A program made the translations under genes and the position numbers. Positions 9,850 through 17,697 of a stretch of DNA of 64,000 bases are shown in pieces. Position 1 is the stretch's first letter. Each line of letters begins with the position of its first letter. The notes beneath the pieces are model-generated. The model did no database searches and was not told the origin of the DNA. It saw only the letters and a program-made list of their open reading frames with translations. The DNA lies in assembly GCA_934426285.1 (NCBI GenBank), contig CAKRYE010000001.1:1-64000 (forward strand), given 5' to 3'. The stretch comes from an uncultured Blautia sp. Its GTDB lineage: Bacteria; Bacillota; Clostridia; Lachnospirales; Lachnospiraceae.

Positions 9850-9870
9850 TTGATAATAGTAATCGTTACT
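9850..9870. promoter_or_regulatory. Candidate PerR/Fur-type operator upstream of rubrerythrin
   Basis: TGATAATAGTAATCGTTACT is built of GATAAT-like hexamers. On the other strand it reads GTAACGATTACTATTATC, resembling the GATAACGATATC...TAATGATTATTA stretch in front of the regulator gene. The match to a formal PerR box is imperfect, so this is a candidate only. Confidence 0.35.
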
Positions 9871-9910
9871 GTTTTCTATGTACTTAGATTAACATACTTG
9901 ATAATAAAAG

Positions 9911-10339
9911 TCAAGTTTTATTTTCATTTTTTTCTTCCGCCGTTTCCTTTTGCGTTTCTTTCAGACAATCCTCACAGAGTCCAAAAAATCTGGCACTGTA
10001 GTCTGTGATTTTCCCTCCGAAGTTCTCACCGGCAATATCCATAATATGATGAATCCCCTCACTCTCCAAATCCATGATCCGGCTGCAGCGGGTACACATA
10101 AAATGGCAGTGCCGCTCCGTGCGTCCGTCAAAATGATCCGCACCGGCAAAGGAGGACAGCTTCTTGATCTCTCCCAGATCTGCCAGCAAAGACAGATTCC
10201 TGTACACAGTTCCCAGACTGATGTTGGGATAAATCAGCTTCATATTCTCATAAACTACATCAGCCGTAGGATGATCTGTCCTGGTTTGCAGAAATTCCTT
10301 GATAGATTCTCTCTGGCGGCTGTATTTCAAAGTAGCCAT
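9911..10339 (-). CDS. perR: Fur-family metalloregulator, PerR-like
   Basis: 142 residues. A winged-helix DNA-binding half (TADVVYENMKLIYPNISLGTVYRNL) is followed by a dimerisation half. The latter holds the metal ligands ADHFDGRTERHCHF, then CTRC and a distal CEDC, the two CxxC pairs of the structural zinc site. The HFD...HCH pattern fits PerR, the peroxide sensor, better than Fur or Zur, although family assignment by eye is not certain. The neighbouring rubrerythrin is a typical PerR target. The promoter region carries Fur-box-like sequence, which suggests autoregulation. AAAGGAGGAG precedes the ATG. Confidence 0.82.
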   Translation of the reverse strand: MATLKYSRQRESIKEFLQTRTDHPTADVVYENMKLIYPNISLGTVYRNLSLLADLGEIKKLSSFAGADHFDGRTERHCHFMCTRCSRIMDLESEGIHHIMDIAGENFGGKITDYSARFFGLCEDCLKETQKETAEEKNENKT

Positions 10340-10400
10340 AATCCTCCTCCTTTCTGATTACTTACTGTACCAGATAACTATCTCCTAGCATCCTGTTCAA

Positions 10401-10455
10401 TATTAATAATCATTACTGATATCGTTATCATACAATATTGGAGTGTTTTTGTCAA
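10401..10455 (-). promoter_or_regulatory. Promoter of perR with overlapping Fur-family-type operator
   Basis: On the minus strand TTGACA (10450-10455), a 17-nt spacer and TATGAT (10427-10432) form a near-consensus promoter. Starting inside the -10 box and running downstream is TGATAACGATATCA followed by TAATGATTATTA, a run of GATAAT-type hexamers. The overlap implies repression of its own gene. Confidence 0.6.
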
Positions 10456-10510
10456 GTTATTTATAAAAAATTTGCTTCCTTCATAAAATCCTATCCTTCT
10501 TTGCATAAAG

Positions 10511-10536
10511 AAACGGAGCCTTCTTTGACTCCGTTT
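10511..10536 (-). terminator. Terminator of the coiled-coil gene
   Basis: AAACGGAG (10511-10518) pairs with CTCCGTTT (10529-10536). T-rich tracts lie on both sides, so it could work in both directions. The only gene running into it is the one ending at 10566. Confidence 0.65.
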
Positions 10537-10565
10537 TTTATCTGCACGTACTTTATTTGGGAAGC

Positions 10566-10934
10566 TTAACTGTGTTTCACCTGAAGTCTGTTAACCTGAT
10601 CTGCCAGAGCATTCATTTTGACCTCATTGATCATTATCCTGTTCATCCATGTAGCCGATACGTCCATCTTATTAATAAGGTTCAGATGATTCTCTGCGAG
10701 AATAGAAATATTCCGGTCTGTTATGTTCTCCAGATGCAGTCTGAGATCCGCAAAATTATCTCTGGTCTCTTCCTCAAACTGCTCCTGGCGCTTCTCCATT
10801 CTCTCCATCCTGACGTCCAATCCGTTCATTCGAGCATCCAGCCCGTCCATACGGCTTTCAAGTCCATCCATACGAGTCCCCAGACCTCTGACTTCCGCCA
10901 GGACAGCTTCCAGTATTTCTCTGTCCGTCACCAT
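10566..10934 (-). CDS. Small coiled-coil protein of unknown function
   Basis: 122 residues from the ATG at 10934, chosen because AAGGAGGTG sits 4 nt upstream; an in-frame extension to 11021 lacks such a site. The protein opens with MVTDREILEAVLAEV. It then has four near-perfect seven-residue repeats of the type RMDGLES / RMDGLDA / RMNGLDV / RMERMEK, a strongly predicted coiled coil. A second helical half follows (NLINKMDVSATWMNRIMINEV). It has no signal peptide, membrane segment or catalytic motif. I do not recognise a function. It follows the carboxypeptidase gene by 83 nt and may share its transcript. Confidence 0.75.
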   Translation of the reverse strand: MVTDREILEAVLAEVRGLGTRMDGLESRMDGLDARMNGLDVRMERMEKRQEQFEEETRDNFADLRLHLENITDRNISILAENHLNLINKMDVSATWMNRIMINEVKMNALADQVNRLQVKHS

Positions 10935-11017
10935 TTTCACCTCCTTATAGCCCGTATCGTTCTTTTGTATAAAAATGATTATACCATCGTCATCCCAATC
11001 CGTCCAGCAAAATCCCC

Positions 11018-12031
11018 TCATTCTTTACTGTCATTCATTTTTTCCTCAATGGCCGCACCAACCCGGTTATAAACGGTCACCGCATCCTGAATATGGGGAA
11101 TATTATTCACTTCACTTCCCGGTGCCCCTGCAGTAACAAAAATATATTCCCTGCCCTCAATCTCCGCAAAGCTTGCCAGACAATGTCCTGCCTCACTGGT
11201 ATACCCAGTCTTACCGCCAAGTATTTTTCCACCTGTAACTGTAGGATCTGACAGATTTTTAAACATTGTACTGTAATAAGTAATTCCATCCGGATGAACA
11301 TTGGTAATTCCCGTAGAATGTCTGGCAGTCTCAATGATCTCCCTAAACGTATCATTCTTAATACAATACTTCATCAACACTGCAATATCCTTCACCGTAC
11401 TATAATGATCCGGATCATGCAGCCCCGTAGAATCACAGAAATGAGTATCAACCATCCCCAGCTTCTTCGCCTTCTTATTCATCAGCTCCGCAAAATCCGC
11501 CTCCGATCCACTGATGGTATCCGCCAGCGCAATACAGCACTCCGCACCAGAAGGAAGCATAGCCCCATAAAGCAGATCCATAACCCGAACCTCCTCCCCA
11601 GGCTGAAACCCGGCCTGCGTAGCCCCTTCCTCATACAGACCCGCAAACATATCATCCGTCAGCGTAATCTTCTCCTCCAGATCATCCAACTCCTCAATCC
11701 CCAGGATCACCGTCATAATCTTCGTCATAGAAGCCGGATAAATCCGCTCCTCCCCATTAATCTCCCCCAGGATCTTTCCACCCCGCGCCTGCATCAAAAC
11801 AGCATCAGGACTATTGATCCCGGTAATATCCACCTCCCTCAAAACCGGCTGCTCAAACTGCGCAAACCACTCCTTCACACCCTTATCCCAGCCAACCATG
11901 ATCACCATGGCACAGATCACAATAACCTCCACAAACACACAAAGCACAATCCTCCCCAGATTCGTCCTCCTGCGCCCCCGACCACTCCCAGATCTCCTCT
12001 TCCGACTCCGCTTCCTGTCTCTCACTACCAA
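11018..12031 (-). CDS. D-alanyl-D-alanine carboxypeptidase (PBP5/DacF family)
   Basis: A serine peptidase that trims the terminal D-Ala from peptidoglycan stem peptides. The start is a TTG with AAGGGAG upstream. A very basic N-terminus (RKRSRKRR) is followed by one membrane anchor (about 27-46), so the enzyme faces outward. The S-x-x-K active site is SMTK at 101-104 and the KTG box is GGKTGYTSEAGHC near 285. The middle motif is SGA at 161-163, where SxN is usual. The 337-residue length lacks the full C-terminal beta domain seen in longer PBP5 proteins. The 5' half of the gene has strikingly G-rich mRNA. Confidence 0.9.
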   Translation of the reverse strand: MVVRDRKRSRKRRSGSGRGRRRTNLGRIVLCVFVEVIVICAMVIMVGWDKGVKEWFAQFEQPVLREVDITGINSPDAVLMQARGGKILGEINGEERIYPASMTKIMTVILGIEELDDLEEKITLTDDMFAGLYEEGATQAGFQPGEEVRVMDLLYGAMLPSGAECCIALADTISGSEADFAELMNKKAKKLGMVDTHFCDSTGLHDPDHYSTVKDIAVLMKYCIKNDTFREIIETARHSTGITNVHPDGITYYSTMFKNLSDPTVTGGKILGGKTGYTSEAGHCLASFAEIEGREYIFVTAGAPGSEVNNIPHIQDAVTVYNRVGAAIEEKMNDSKE

Positions 12032-12387
12032 CTCACTCCCTTCCCAGCATACACACTACAATTCTCAATAACACAGCAAAAACTCATTCCAGTTTACCTC
12101 ATAATCTACCCATAACAGCAGACACATAAATTAGCATAGTATCCGATTTCCCGACACCCTCACTAATCCTCCCCTGTTCTTGATCACCATTCTTACCAGT
12201 ACAAATATACCACTTACACACAACCATAACTATACCACACCACCCCCACCCCCTGTAACCCCATATTATCATATCCCTTATTTCCTACCTTCCTCCTATC
12301 ACTCCCCCATACCCGCCACACGCAAACTCACGATGGCGCAGCCAAAGCTGCGCCGAGCCCTCCCCACCATGCCCTTTGTGACGCGCA
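12032..12387. other. Gene-free, strand-biased region upstream of the carboxypeptidase gene
   Basis: No convincing gene. The plus strand is C/A-rich with runs such as CACCCCCACCCCC, so the transcript of the carboxypeptidase leader would be unusually G-rich. A perfect GC hairpin (GGCGCAGC at 12335-12342 with GCTGCGCC at 12347-12354) lies just before the large inverted repeat. I could not assign a clear promoter. Confidence 0.5.
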
Positions 12388-12590
12388 GCGCGGGGAAATG
12401 TTTGTGTCCGGACATATCTGCAGGCGTCGTCGTAACTCTTAGCTCTCGGAAATTTGCGTTATGGCAGAAAAATTCACTGTCTGAGCCCAAAGGGCGAGTT
12501 TGAATTTTTCTGCCATGCTTTTAGCAAATTCCCGAAAGCTTAGAGTTACAGACACCGAAGCCGTGTCCGGACACAAACATTTCCCCGCGC
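12388..12590. repeat. 203-bp near-symmetrical inverted repeat (MITE- or structured-RNA-like)
   Basis: The outer 27 bp are perfect inverted arms (12388-12414 and 12564-12590; each contains AAATGTTTGTGTCCGGACA or its complement). The inner parts pair imperfectly over most of their length, including GTAACTCT with AGAGTTAC and ATGGCAGAAAAATTCA with TGAATTTTTCTGCCAT. The centre lies near 12488. It contains no credible gene and lies between two operons. Confidence 0.85.
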
Positions 12591-12602
12591 GTCCCCTTCA
12601 CC

Positions 12603-12641
12603 AAAAAAATCCCCCCAGAGTCTCAAACTCCGAGGGGATTT
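12603..12641 (-). terminator. Terminator of the ribosomal protein operon
   Basis: On the minus strand AATCCCCTCGGAGT pairs with ACTCTGGGGGGATT and is followed by a run of seven T. It lies 13 nt after the rplA stop. Confidence 0.85.
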
Positions 12642-12653
12642 CCCAAAATACAT

Positions 12654-13349
12654 TTATTGTGCTAACTTCATAGGATTGATCTTCACACCAGGTCCCATAG
12701 TAGGAGCAATAACAACGCTCTTTAAATACTGACCCTTCAGTGTGCTAGGTCTAGCCTTAACGATAGCATCGATCAGCGTCTGGAAGTTGTCGCTTAACTG
12801 TTCTTCTGTAAAGGATGCTTTACCAACCGGAACATGAATGATGTTGGTTTTATCAAGACGGTACTCAATCTTACCTGCTTTGATATCGTGAACTGCTTTA
12901 GTAACGTCCATTGTTACTGTACCAGCTTTCGGGTTTGGCATTAAACCTTTCGGTCCAAGTACACGACCAAGACGACCTACAACACCCATCATATCTGGAG
13001 TTGCAACAACAACGTCAAAGTCTAACCATCCTTCGTTCTGGATCTTCGGAATAAGATCCTCAGCTCCTACGAATTCAGCACCTGCTGCTTTTGCTTCTTC
13101 AGCTTTAGCATCTTTAGCGAATACTAAAACACGAACTTTTTTACCAGTACCATGTGGCAGAACTACTGCACCACGGATCTGCTGGTCTGCATGACGTCCA
13201 TCGCAGCCTGTACGGATATGAACTTCGATAGTTTCGTCAAATTTAGCAACTGCAGCCTTCTTAACTAAGCTGATAGCTTCTGCGGTATCATATAATGTAG
13301 CGCGGTCTACTGCTTTAGCAGCTTCCACGTATTTCTTTCCTCGTTTCAT
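12654..13349 (-). CDS. rplA: 50S ribosomal protein L1
   Basis: 231 residues from the ATG at 13349, which has AGGAGG about 6 nt upstream and gives the expected L1 N-terminus (MKRGKKY). A 14-codon upstream extension is not family-like. L1 forms the mobile stalk by the ribosomal E site and commonly represses its own operon by binding the mRNA. Family landmarks include [21 protein letters not shown] split across the middle and [17 protein letters not shown]. It is the last gene of rpmG-secE-nusG-rplK-rplA. The usual next genes rplJ and rplL are absent here. Confidence 0.97.
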   Translation of the reverse strand: MKRGKKYVEAAKAVDRATLYDTAEAISLVKKAAVAKFDETIEVHIRTGCDGRHADQQIRGAVVLPHGTGKKVRVLVFAKDAKAEEAKAAGAEFVGAEDLIPKIQNEGWLDFDVVVATPDMMGVVGRLGRVLGPKGLMPNPKAGTVTMDVTKAVHDIKAGKIEYRLDKTNIIHVPVGKASFTEEQLSDNFQTLIDAIVKARPSTLKGQYLKSVVIAPTMGPGVKINPMKLAQ

Positions 13350-13363
13350 TTCTATAACCTCCT

Positions 13364-13390
13364 GTGGTATTTGCGGGGAACGCCCTCCCA
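13364..13390 (-). promoter_or_regulatory. Conserved spacer element before rplA (candidate L1 mRNA site, copy 2)
   Basis: On the mRNA strand the element reads TGGGAGGGCG, then TTCCCCGC and AATACCAC, immediately before the AGGAGG of rplA. Almost the same words occur before rplK (13853-13883). The repeated GGGAGGG...CCCGC could fold into a short hairpin just above the ribosome site. Confidence 0.4.
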
Positions 13391-13410
13391 CTTACTATTT
13401 AATATTAAAA

Positions 13411-13836
13411 TTAATCAACTACTTCGATTCCCATACTTCTTGCAGTACCAGCGATCATGCTCATAGCTGCTTCGAGGGATGCTGCATTTAAGTCTTTCAT
13501 CTTAAGTTCAGCGATTTCCTGAACCTGAGCCTTAGTAACCTTAGCAACTTTTGTCTTGTTCGGTACGCCGGAACCGGATTTGATGTTTGCAGCTTTCTTA
13601 AGAAGAACTGCAGCCGGCGGAGTTTTGGTTATGAAGCTGAAACTTCTGTCTGCATAAACAGTGATAACTACAGGAATGATTAAGTCTCCCTGATCTGCTG
13701 TTCTTGCATTGAACTCTTTTGTAAACTGAACGATATTTACACCGTGCTGTCCAAGAGCCGGACCTACAGGTGGTGCTGGAGTTGCTTTACCAGCCGGAAT
13801 CTGTAATTTGATATATCCTGTTACTTTCTTTGCCAT
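13411..13836 (-). CDS. rplK: 50S ribosomal protein L11
   Basis: 141 residues starting at the ATG at 13836 ([12 protein letters not shown]), with AGGAGGTG 6 nt upstream. L11 helps form the GTPase-associated centre with L10/L12 and 23S rRNA. The proline-rich N-terminal segment ([20 protein letters not shown]) and the C-terminal RNA-binding part ending [12 protein letters not shown] are typical. Length and neighbours are standard for the secE-nusG-rplK-rplA block. Confidence 0.98.
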   Translation of the reverse strand: MAKKVTGYIKLQIPAGKATPAPPVGPALGQHGVNIVQFTKEFNARTADQGDLIIPVVITVYADRSFSFITKTPPAAVLLKKAANIKSGSGVPNKTKVAKVTKAQVQEIAELKMKDLNAASLEAAMSMIAGTARSMGIEVVD

Positions 13837-13852
13837 TTTCGGCACCTCCTAT

Positions 13853-13883
13853 GTGGTATTGGCGGGGGTTTAGGTCCCTCCCA
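13853..13883 (-). promoter_or_regulatory. Conserved spacer element before rplK (candidate L1 mRNA site, copy 1)
   Basis: On the mRNA strand TGGGAGGGACC, then CCCCCGCC and AATACCACAT, stand directly before AGGAGGTG of rplK. It is the counterpart of the element before rplA. In many bacteria L1 binds the leader of rplK to shut off the operon; that role here is inference. Confidence 0.45.
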
Positions 13884-13904
13884 CGATATTGTTACCTTTG
13901 CTTG

Positions 13905-14420
13905 TTACATCTGTTTGATTTCTGCGAAACTAATTTCTACCGGCGTTTCGCGGCCGAAAAGTTCAACATTGATCGTTGCTGTCTGTTTCTGCACATTAAG
14001 GGCAGTGATAACACCAACGGTATCTTTCCAGGCACCGCCTGTGACAACAACTGTATCACCCTCTGCGAAATCGACCTGAATTTCCTCTTTCTTGATACCA
14101 AGAGGAAGCATCTCTTCCTCGGTCAACGGTACCGGCTTGGACCCTGGTCCAACGAAGCCTGTCACACCTCTGGTGTTACGGACAACATACCATGTATCGT
14201 CATTCATAACCATGTTGAGAAGTACATAGCCAGGAAACATTTTCTTCTGAACCTGTTTCACAGTTCCGTTCTTCAGCTCGGATACTTCCTGTAACGGAAC
14301 ACGAACCTCAAGGATCTGGTCTTCCAGGTGTCGGTTTTCGATGGTTTTTTCAATGTTGGCTTTTACCTTGTTCTCATACCCGGAATAAGTATGAACAACA
14401 TACCATTTCGCTTCTGACAT
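13905..14420 (-). CDS. nusG: Transcription elongation/antitermination factor NusG
   Basis: 171 residues with the N-terminal NGN domain (KWYVVHTYSGYENKV near the start, MFPGYVLLNM in the middle). The C-terminal KOW domain starts at about 115 (FAEGDTVVVTGGAWKDTVG). NusG binds RNA polymerase, modulates pausing and couples transcription to translation or Rho. It lies 15 nt after secE and leads into rplK, the conserved order. AAGGTG precedes the ATG. Confidence 0.97.
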   Translation of the reverse strand: MSEAKWYVVHTYSGYENKVKANIEKTIENRHLEDQILEVRVPLQEVSELKNGTVKQVQKKMFPGYVLLNMVMNDDTWYVVRNTRGVTGFVGPGSKPVPLTEEEMLPLGIKKEEIQVDFAEGDTVVVTGGAWKDTVGVITALNVQKQTATINVELFGRETPVEISFAEIKQM

Positions 14421-14435
14421 ACAATCACCTTATCC

Positions 14436-14645
14436 TTATTTCATTAAAAGATTAATGCCTTCGAGAATAAATGAATCCATGACGCTGATCAGTACGCAAA
14501 GCACGATCGATACGCAAACTACCACGATAGTCTGCTTAATCAGTTCATTGCGGTCTGTCCAGACAATCTTCCTGAATTCTGACTGAAGTCCCTGAAACCA
14601 ACTCTTCTTCTGGCTCTTGCCAGCAGATTTTTCATTTCCTTGCAT
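14436..14645 (-). CDS. secE: Preprotein translocase subunit SecE
   Basis: 69 residues with a charged N-terminus, an amphipathic helix (WFQGLQSEFRKIVW) and one membrane helix (TIVVVCVSIVLCVLISVM). This is the short Gram-positive form of SecE. It stabilises SecY in the protein-export channel. It is flanked by rpmG and nusG in the canonical arrangement. GAGG lies upstream of the ATG. Confidence 0.95.
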   Translation of the reverse strand: MQGNEKSAGKSQKKSWFQGLQSEFRKIVWTDRNELIKQTIVVVCVSIVLCVLISVMDSFILEGINLLMK

Positions 14646-14697
14646 AGCCTGACCTCACAATTCTCTGTGAGTAACTGTTTCGTCCAGTTACCTTGGA

Positions 14698-14847
14698 TTA
14701 CTTTGTTTCCTTATGCAGAGTGTGTTTGCGGCAGAACTTACAATATTTCTGAGTTTCCATTCTCTCAGGATGGTTCTTTTTCTCCTTAGTCATATTGTAG
14801 TTACGCTGCTTGCACTCGGTACATGCTAATGTAATCTTAACGCGCAC
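14698..14847 (-). CDS. rpmG: 50S ribosomal protein L33
   Basis: 49 residues from a GTG at 14847, chosen over an ATG 36 nt upstream because GGAGGTGG sits 5 nt before the GTG and the product then has the normal L33 length and N-terminus ([12 protein letters not shown]). Four cysteines (CTEC and CKFC) mark the zinc-binding type of L33. It is the first gene of the rpmG-secE-nusG-rplK-rplA operon. Confidence 0.95.
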   Translation of the reverse strand: MRVKITLACTECKQRNYNMTKEKKNHPERMETQKYCKFCRKHTLHKETK

Positions 14848-14980
14848 AACTTCCACCTCCAGTGTTTTCATTTGCATGGTCATTTCTCTATTCCCTGAGC
14901 CGCTGAGGACGCGGTTTCATGATGTATCCGTCATCACTTTCGGGCATAAAAAAAAGACCTAACTTCCATGTCGCTCGTCA

Positions 14981-15010
14981 AGTTTATCACATAACGGGCA
15001 TAGAAGTCAA
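14981..15010 (-). promoter_or_regulatory. Probable promoter of the rpmG-rplA operon
   Basis: TTGACT (15005-15010), an 18-nt spacer and TAAACT (14981-14986) on the minus strand, about 135 nt before rpmG. A run of eight T lies just downstream at about 14947-14957, preceded by only a weak stem. Confidence 0.5.
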
Positions 15011-15035
15011 GCCTTTTTCATAAATTAATCCCTGA

Positions 15036-16847
15036 TTATTCCTTAATATGCCAGGTTCCTTTTCCGGTTCTTTTTACCTCATAAAGCTCCTTATCTGCTC
15101 TGGCATACAATTCCTGAAAAGAAGTCTCACTTCTGCCTGTCAGAATGATTCCCATAGATGCAGTGATGGATACAGACTGGCTGCCATCGCTGTAGGTCAG
15201 ATGCAGACGCCTGGAAAGCCCCTCTGCAAAGGACTCTACTTCCCGTTCCGGCAGATTCTGGAGGAACAGAACGAACTCATCTCCTCCCAGGCGGCAGATC
15301 ACATCCCGGGGTCTGCAGTCGTTCTTCATAATCTTTGCCACATCCTGGAGTGCTTTATCCCCCCACATATGTCCCAGCTTATCATTCAGGCTTTTAAAAT
15401 TATCCAGATCCACGATCATAAACGCATGCACCCGCCCCACTCCCGGGGAAGTCAGCAGGATCTGCTCAACCTGCTCAATACCGGCAGCCCGGCGCAGTAC
15501 TCCTGTAAGAGGATCCGACTCATTCGTGGTAATATCTTCAATAGAACCTACCATACGGGCCACATTTCCCGTATTATCAAAAATATTGGTGGTCAGTACA
15601 TGCAGATACCGTTTTCTGCCCCCTGACCACAGAACAAACTTATGTTCAAAGTTAGGTAGTTTATCATCAACACTTTTTATTATCACTTCAATTTCTGCAC
15701 AGGTACTTGGATTGATCTCCTGGATCTTCTTCATCAGCACAGGAATGCTCAGCTGTGCCTGTCCCAGTCCTAGCTCCTTATATTTTTCATTAAGGAACTG
15801 TATCAGTCCGGTTTCCACATCATAAGTAAAGATGCAGACGTCATTATTCCTTGCTGTGACTCTGTAAGTCTCCTCACTAAGCTCCAGACGCTTGTTCAGG
15901 TTCTTTATGTAGATCCTGTCATCACGGATCATCCGCAGATATATCCACACAACCACCAGAACCGCCATGATCAGCTGAAAACTCAGAAGGTACAGATATT
16001 TCTGATAATAGGTACTGGTCTCCAGAACTGTTTTCTCCTTCATGACAGTGACCACATTCAGCTTCTGGCCATTTGCCTGGACAATGGCATATTCCCTTGC
16101 CACATCATCCTCTGTTTTCGCTGCACTGAAACACACCTTCATGTTCTGACTAACCCTGAATCTGATATTTTTCAGTTTTACACTGAGCTCTCTGCCGGAA
16201 AGATCCGTATACAGGTTATCACCGGAAACTCCTTCATAATCCTGCTTTACAATATAGGTACCATCCTTATCTGTCACATAGAGATCTCTGCGCTCCCTAT
16301 CCTCTTCAGAATCTGTAAAAATATTCAGGCTGTCCGGAGATAAAACTCCACAGATCACACCCTTGATCTGATCACTGTTGTCATAAACCGGAACTGACAG
16401 AACCACACCGCTTTTATAAGCAGAACCATTTTTTCCGATTCCACGGTTTCCTGCCAGGCTGTCCTTAAAATACTGCTGGTTCTTCCAGCTACCGATAAAT
16501 TCAGGATTTTTCCCCTCCAGATCCAATGCACGGATACAAATAAAGTTTGTATCTTCCGTCGGGAAATTCCGTCCGATCTTTTTCTGGGTTTCCTGGCTGT
16601 TCATGGGCAGATTCTGTACAAGCCTGGCTACATTCTCCAATGTATCATAATATCTGTCCATTTTATATTGAAGCAGCCGGGCATTCTGCTGTGTCCATTC
16701 AGCTACGGACTCTCTGGTCTTATTCTTCTCCCCCCGTTTCAACGTTGCATTAAAGCAGGCCAGGGCACCGGCACAGACTGCTATTGCCAGCAAAATAGCC
16801 ACCAACAGCACCCTTGTTCTTTTTTTCTTGTTATACGGCTTCTTCAC
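15036..16847 (-). CDS. Membrane diguanylate cyclase with extracellular sensor and PAS domain
   Basis: 603 residues with a GTG start and GGAAAGGAAG upstream. A membrane helix at about 12-32 is followed by an extracellular Cache-like sensor (about 35-280), a second helix (about 285-305), a PAS-like domain (about 320-440) and a C-terminal GGDEF domain. The active-site loop is intact (CRLGGDEF, GGDEF at about 521-525). An RxxD inhibitory site (RPRD) sits five residues before it, so product feedback is expected. The enzyme makes cyclic di-GMP from two GTP in response to an external ligand. It follows the polysaccharide cluster by 41 nt in the same direction, which suggests but does not prove a link to surface-sugar control. 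Confidence 0.93.
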   Translation of the reverse strand: MKKPYNKKKRTRVLLVAILLAIAVCAGALACFNATLKRGEKNKTRESVAEWTQQNARLLQYKMDRYYDTLENVARLVQNLPMNSQETQKKIGRNFPTEDTNFICIRALDLEGKNPEFIGSWKNQQYFKDSLAGNRGIGKNGSAYKSGVVLSVPVYDNSDQIKGVICGVLSPDSLNIFTDSEEDRERRDLYVTDKDGTYIVKQDYEGVSGDNLYTDLSGRELSVKLKNIRFRVSQNMKVCFSAAKTEDDVAREYAIVQANGQKLNVVTVMKEKTVLETSTYYQKYLYLLSFQLIMAVLVVVWIYLRMIRDDRIYIKNLNKRLELSEETYRVTARNNDVCIFTYDVETGLIQFLNEKYKELGLGQAQLSIPVLMKKIQEINPSTCAEIEVIIKSVDDKLPNFEHKFVLWSGGRKRYLHVLTTNIFDNTGNVARMVGSIEDITTNESDPLTGVLRRAAGIEQVEQILLTSPGVGRVHAFMIVDLDNFKSLNDKLGHMWGDKALQDVAKIMKNDCRPRDVICRLGGDEFVLFLQNLPEREVESFAEGLSRRLHLTYSDGSQSVSITASMGIILTGRSETSFQELYARADKELYEVKRTGKGTWHIKE

Positions 16848-16888
16848 AATGCTTCCTTTCCTTCACACTCTGTGAGATAAGTATGCCC

Positions 16889-17626
16889 TTAAAAATAATC
16901 ATAGCCTCCATGGATGTCTACAATACTTCCATTCATATAATGATTTGTCAGGATACTGTAAGCCATATCCGCCACATCCTTAATCTCACCAAAACGGTGA
17001 AGCGCGATCTTGCGGTTAATGCGGTCGTAGCTCTCCTGGGTACGGTTCTCATGCCATGGCGTCTGAATAAATCCCGGTGCTATGGCATTGACCCTGATTC
17101 CTTTTGGCTCAAATTCCTTTACCAGCGATTTGGTAAGGAAATGAATGGCTGCCTTGGTCACTCCATATACTACAGAGGAAGAATATGCCTGCCGTCCTGC
17201 ATAAGACCCCATGAAAAGGACACTGCCGCCCTCTGTCATCACAGGCATAAATTCCTTGATCATAAATACCGGTATAGAAAGATTGGTATTTACAATATGG
17301 TTCCATTCTTCAAAGGTATAGTCCTGAAATTTGTCATAGGTGCTGATCCCCGCATTGCTGATAAGCCAGTCTACATGTCCTGCACGGTTCTTCACCTCCT
17401 GCACGAAAGCCATCATATCCTCATAGGAAGACATATCTGCCTTCAGAATGATCAGTTTTTCCTGATTCTCCGGGCTCAGGCTCTCCCAGAATGCATTAGC
17501 CTTATCCGCATTATGGGCATATGTGGCAAAGATCAGATCATCTTTGTCTGCATTTGCCAGTACCTTTTCCACAATCCCCCGTCCAATTCCGGAGGTACCT
17601 CCTGTAATTACAGTTACTCTATTCAT
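16889..17626 (-). CDS. Short-chain dehydrogenase/reductase of the polysaccharide cluster
   Basis: 245 residues with the full classical SDR signature. The nucleotide-binding loop is TGGTSGIG (8-15), NAG is at 91-93, the catalytic serine is about S141, and YGVTK supplies Y154 and K158. It reduces a carbonyl or oxidises an alcohol with NAD(P)H. It is the last gene of the minus-strand cluster, 71 nt after the TPP enzyme. The natural inference is that it reduces the keto or aldehyde product of that enzyme to give a polyol or branched sugar. The exact substrate is unknown. Confidence 0.85.
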   Translation of the reverse strand: MNRVTVITGGTSGIGRGIVEKVLANADKDDLIFATYAHNADKANAFWESLSPENQEKLIILKADMSSYEDMMAFVQEVKNRAGHVDWLISNAGISTYDKFQDYTFEEWNHIVNTNLSIPVFMIKEFMPVMTEGGSVLFMGSYAGRQAYSSSVVYGVTKAAIHFLTKSLVKEFEPKGIRVNAIAPGFIQTPWHENRTQESYDRINRKIALHRFGEIKDVADMAYSILTNHYMNGSIVDIHGGYDYF

Positions 17627-17697
17627 AACGTATCTATCCTCTATTCTAACTCTGTCGATCTGATTGACACCCTGACTATTCCCCGGATTCCGACAGC

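Noticed and set aside
11294-12115. 273-codon plus-strand open frame
   Set aside because: Antisense of the carboxypeptidase. Its openness comes from the strand-biased composition.
12335-12354. Terminator at the GGCGCAGC/GCTGCGCC hairpin
   Set aside because: No T-run on either strand and no gene ending nearby.
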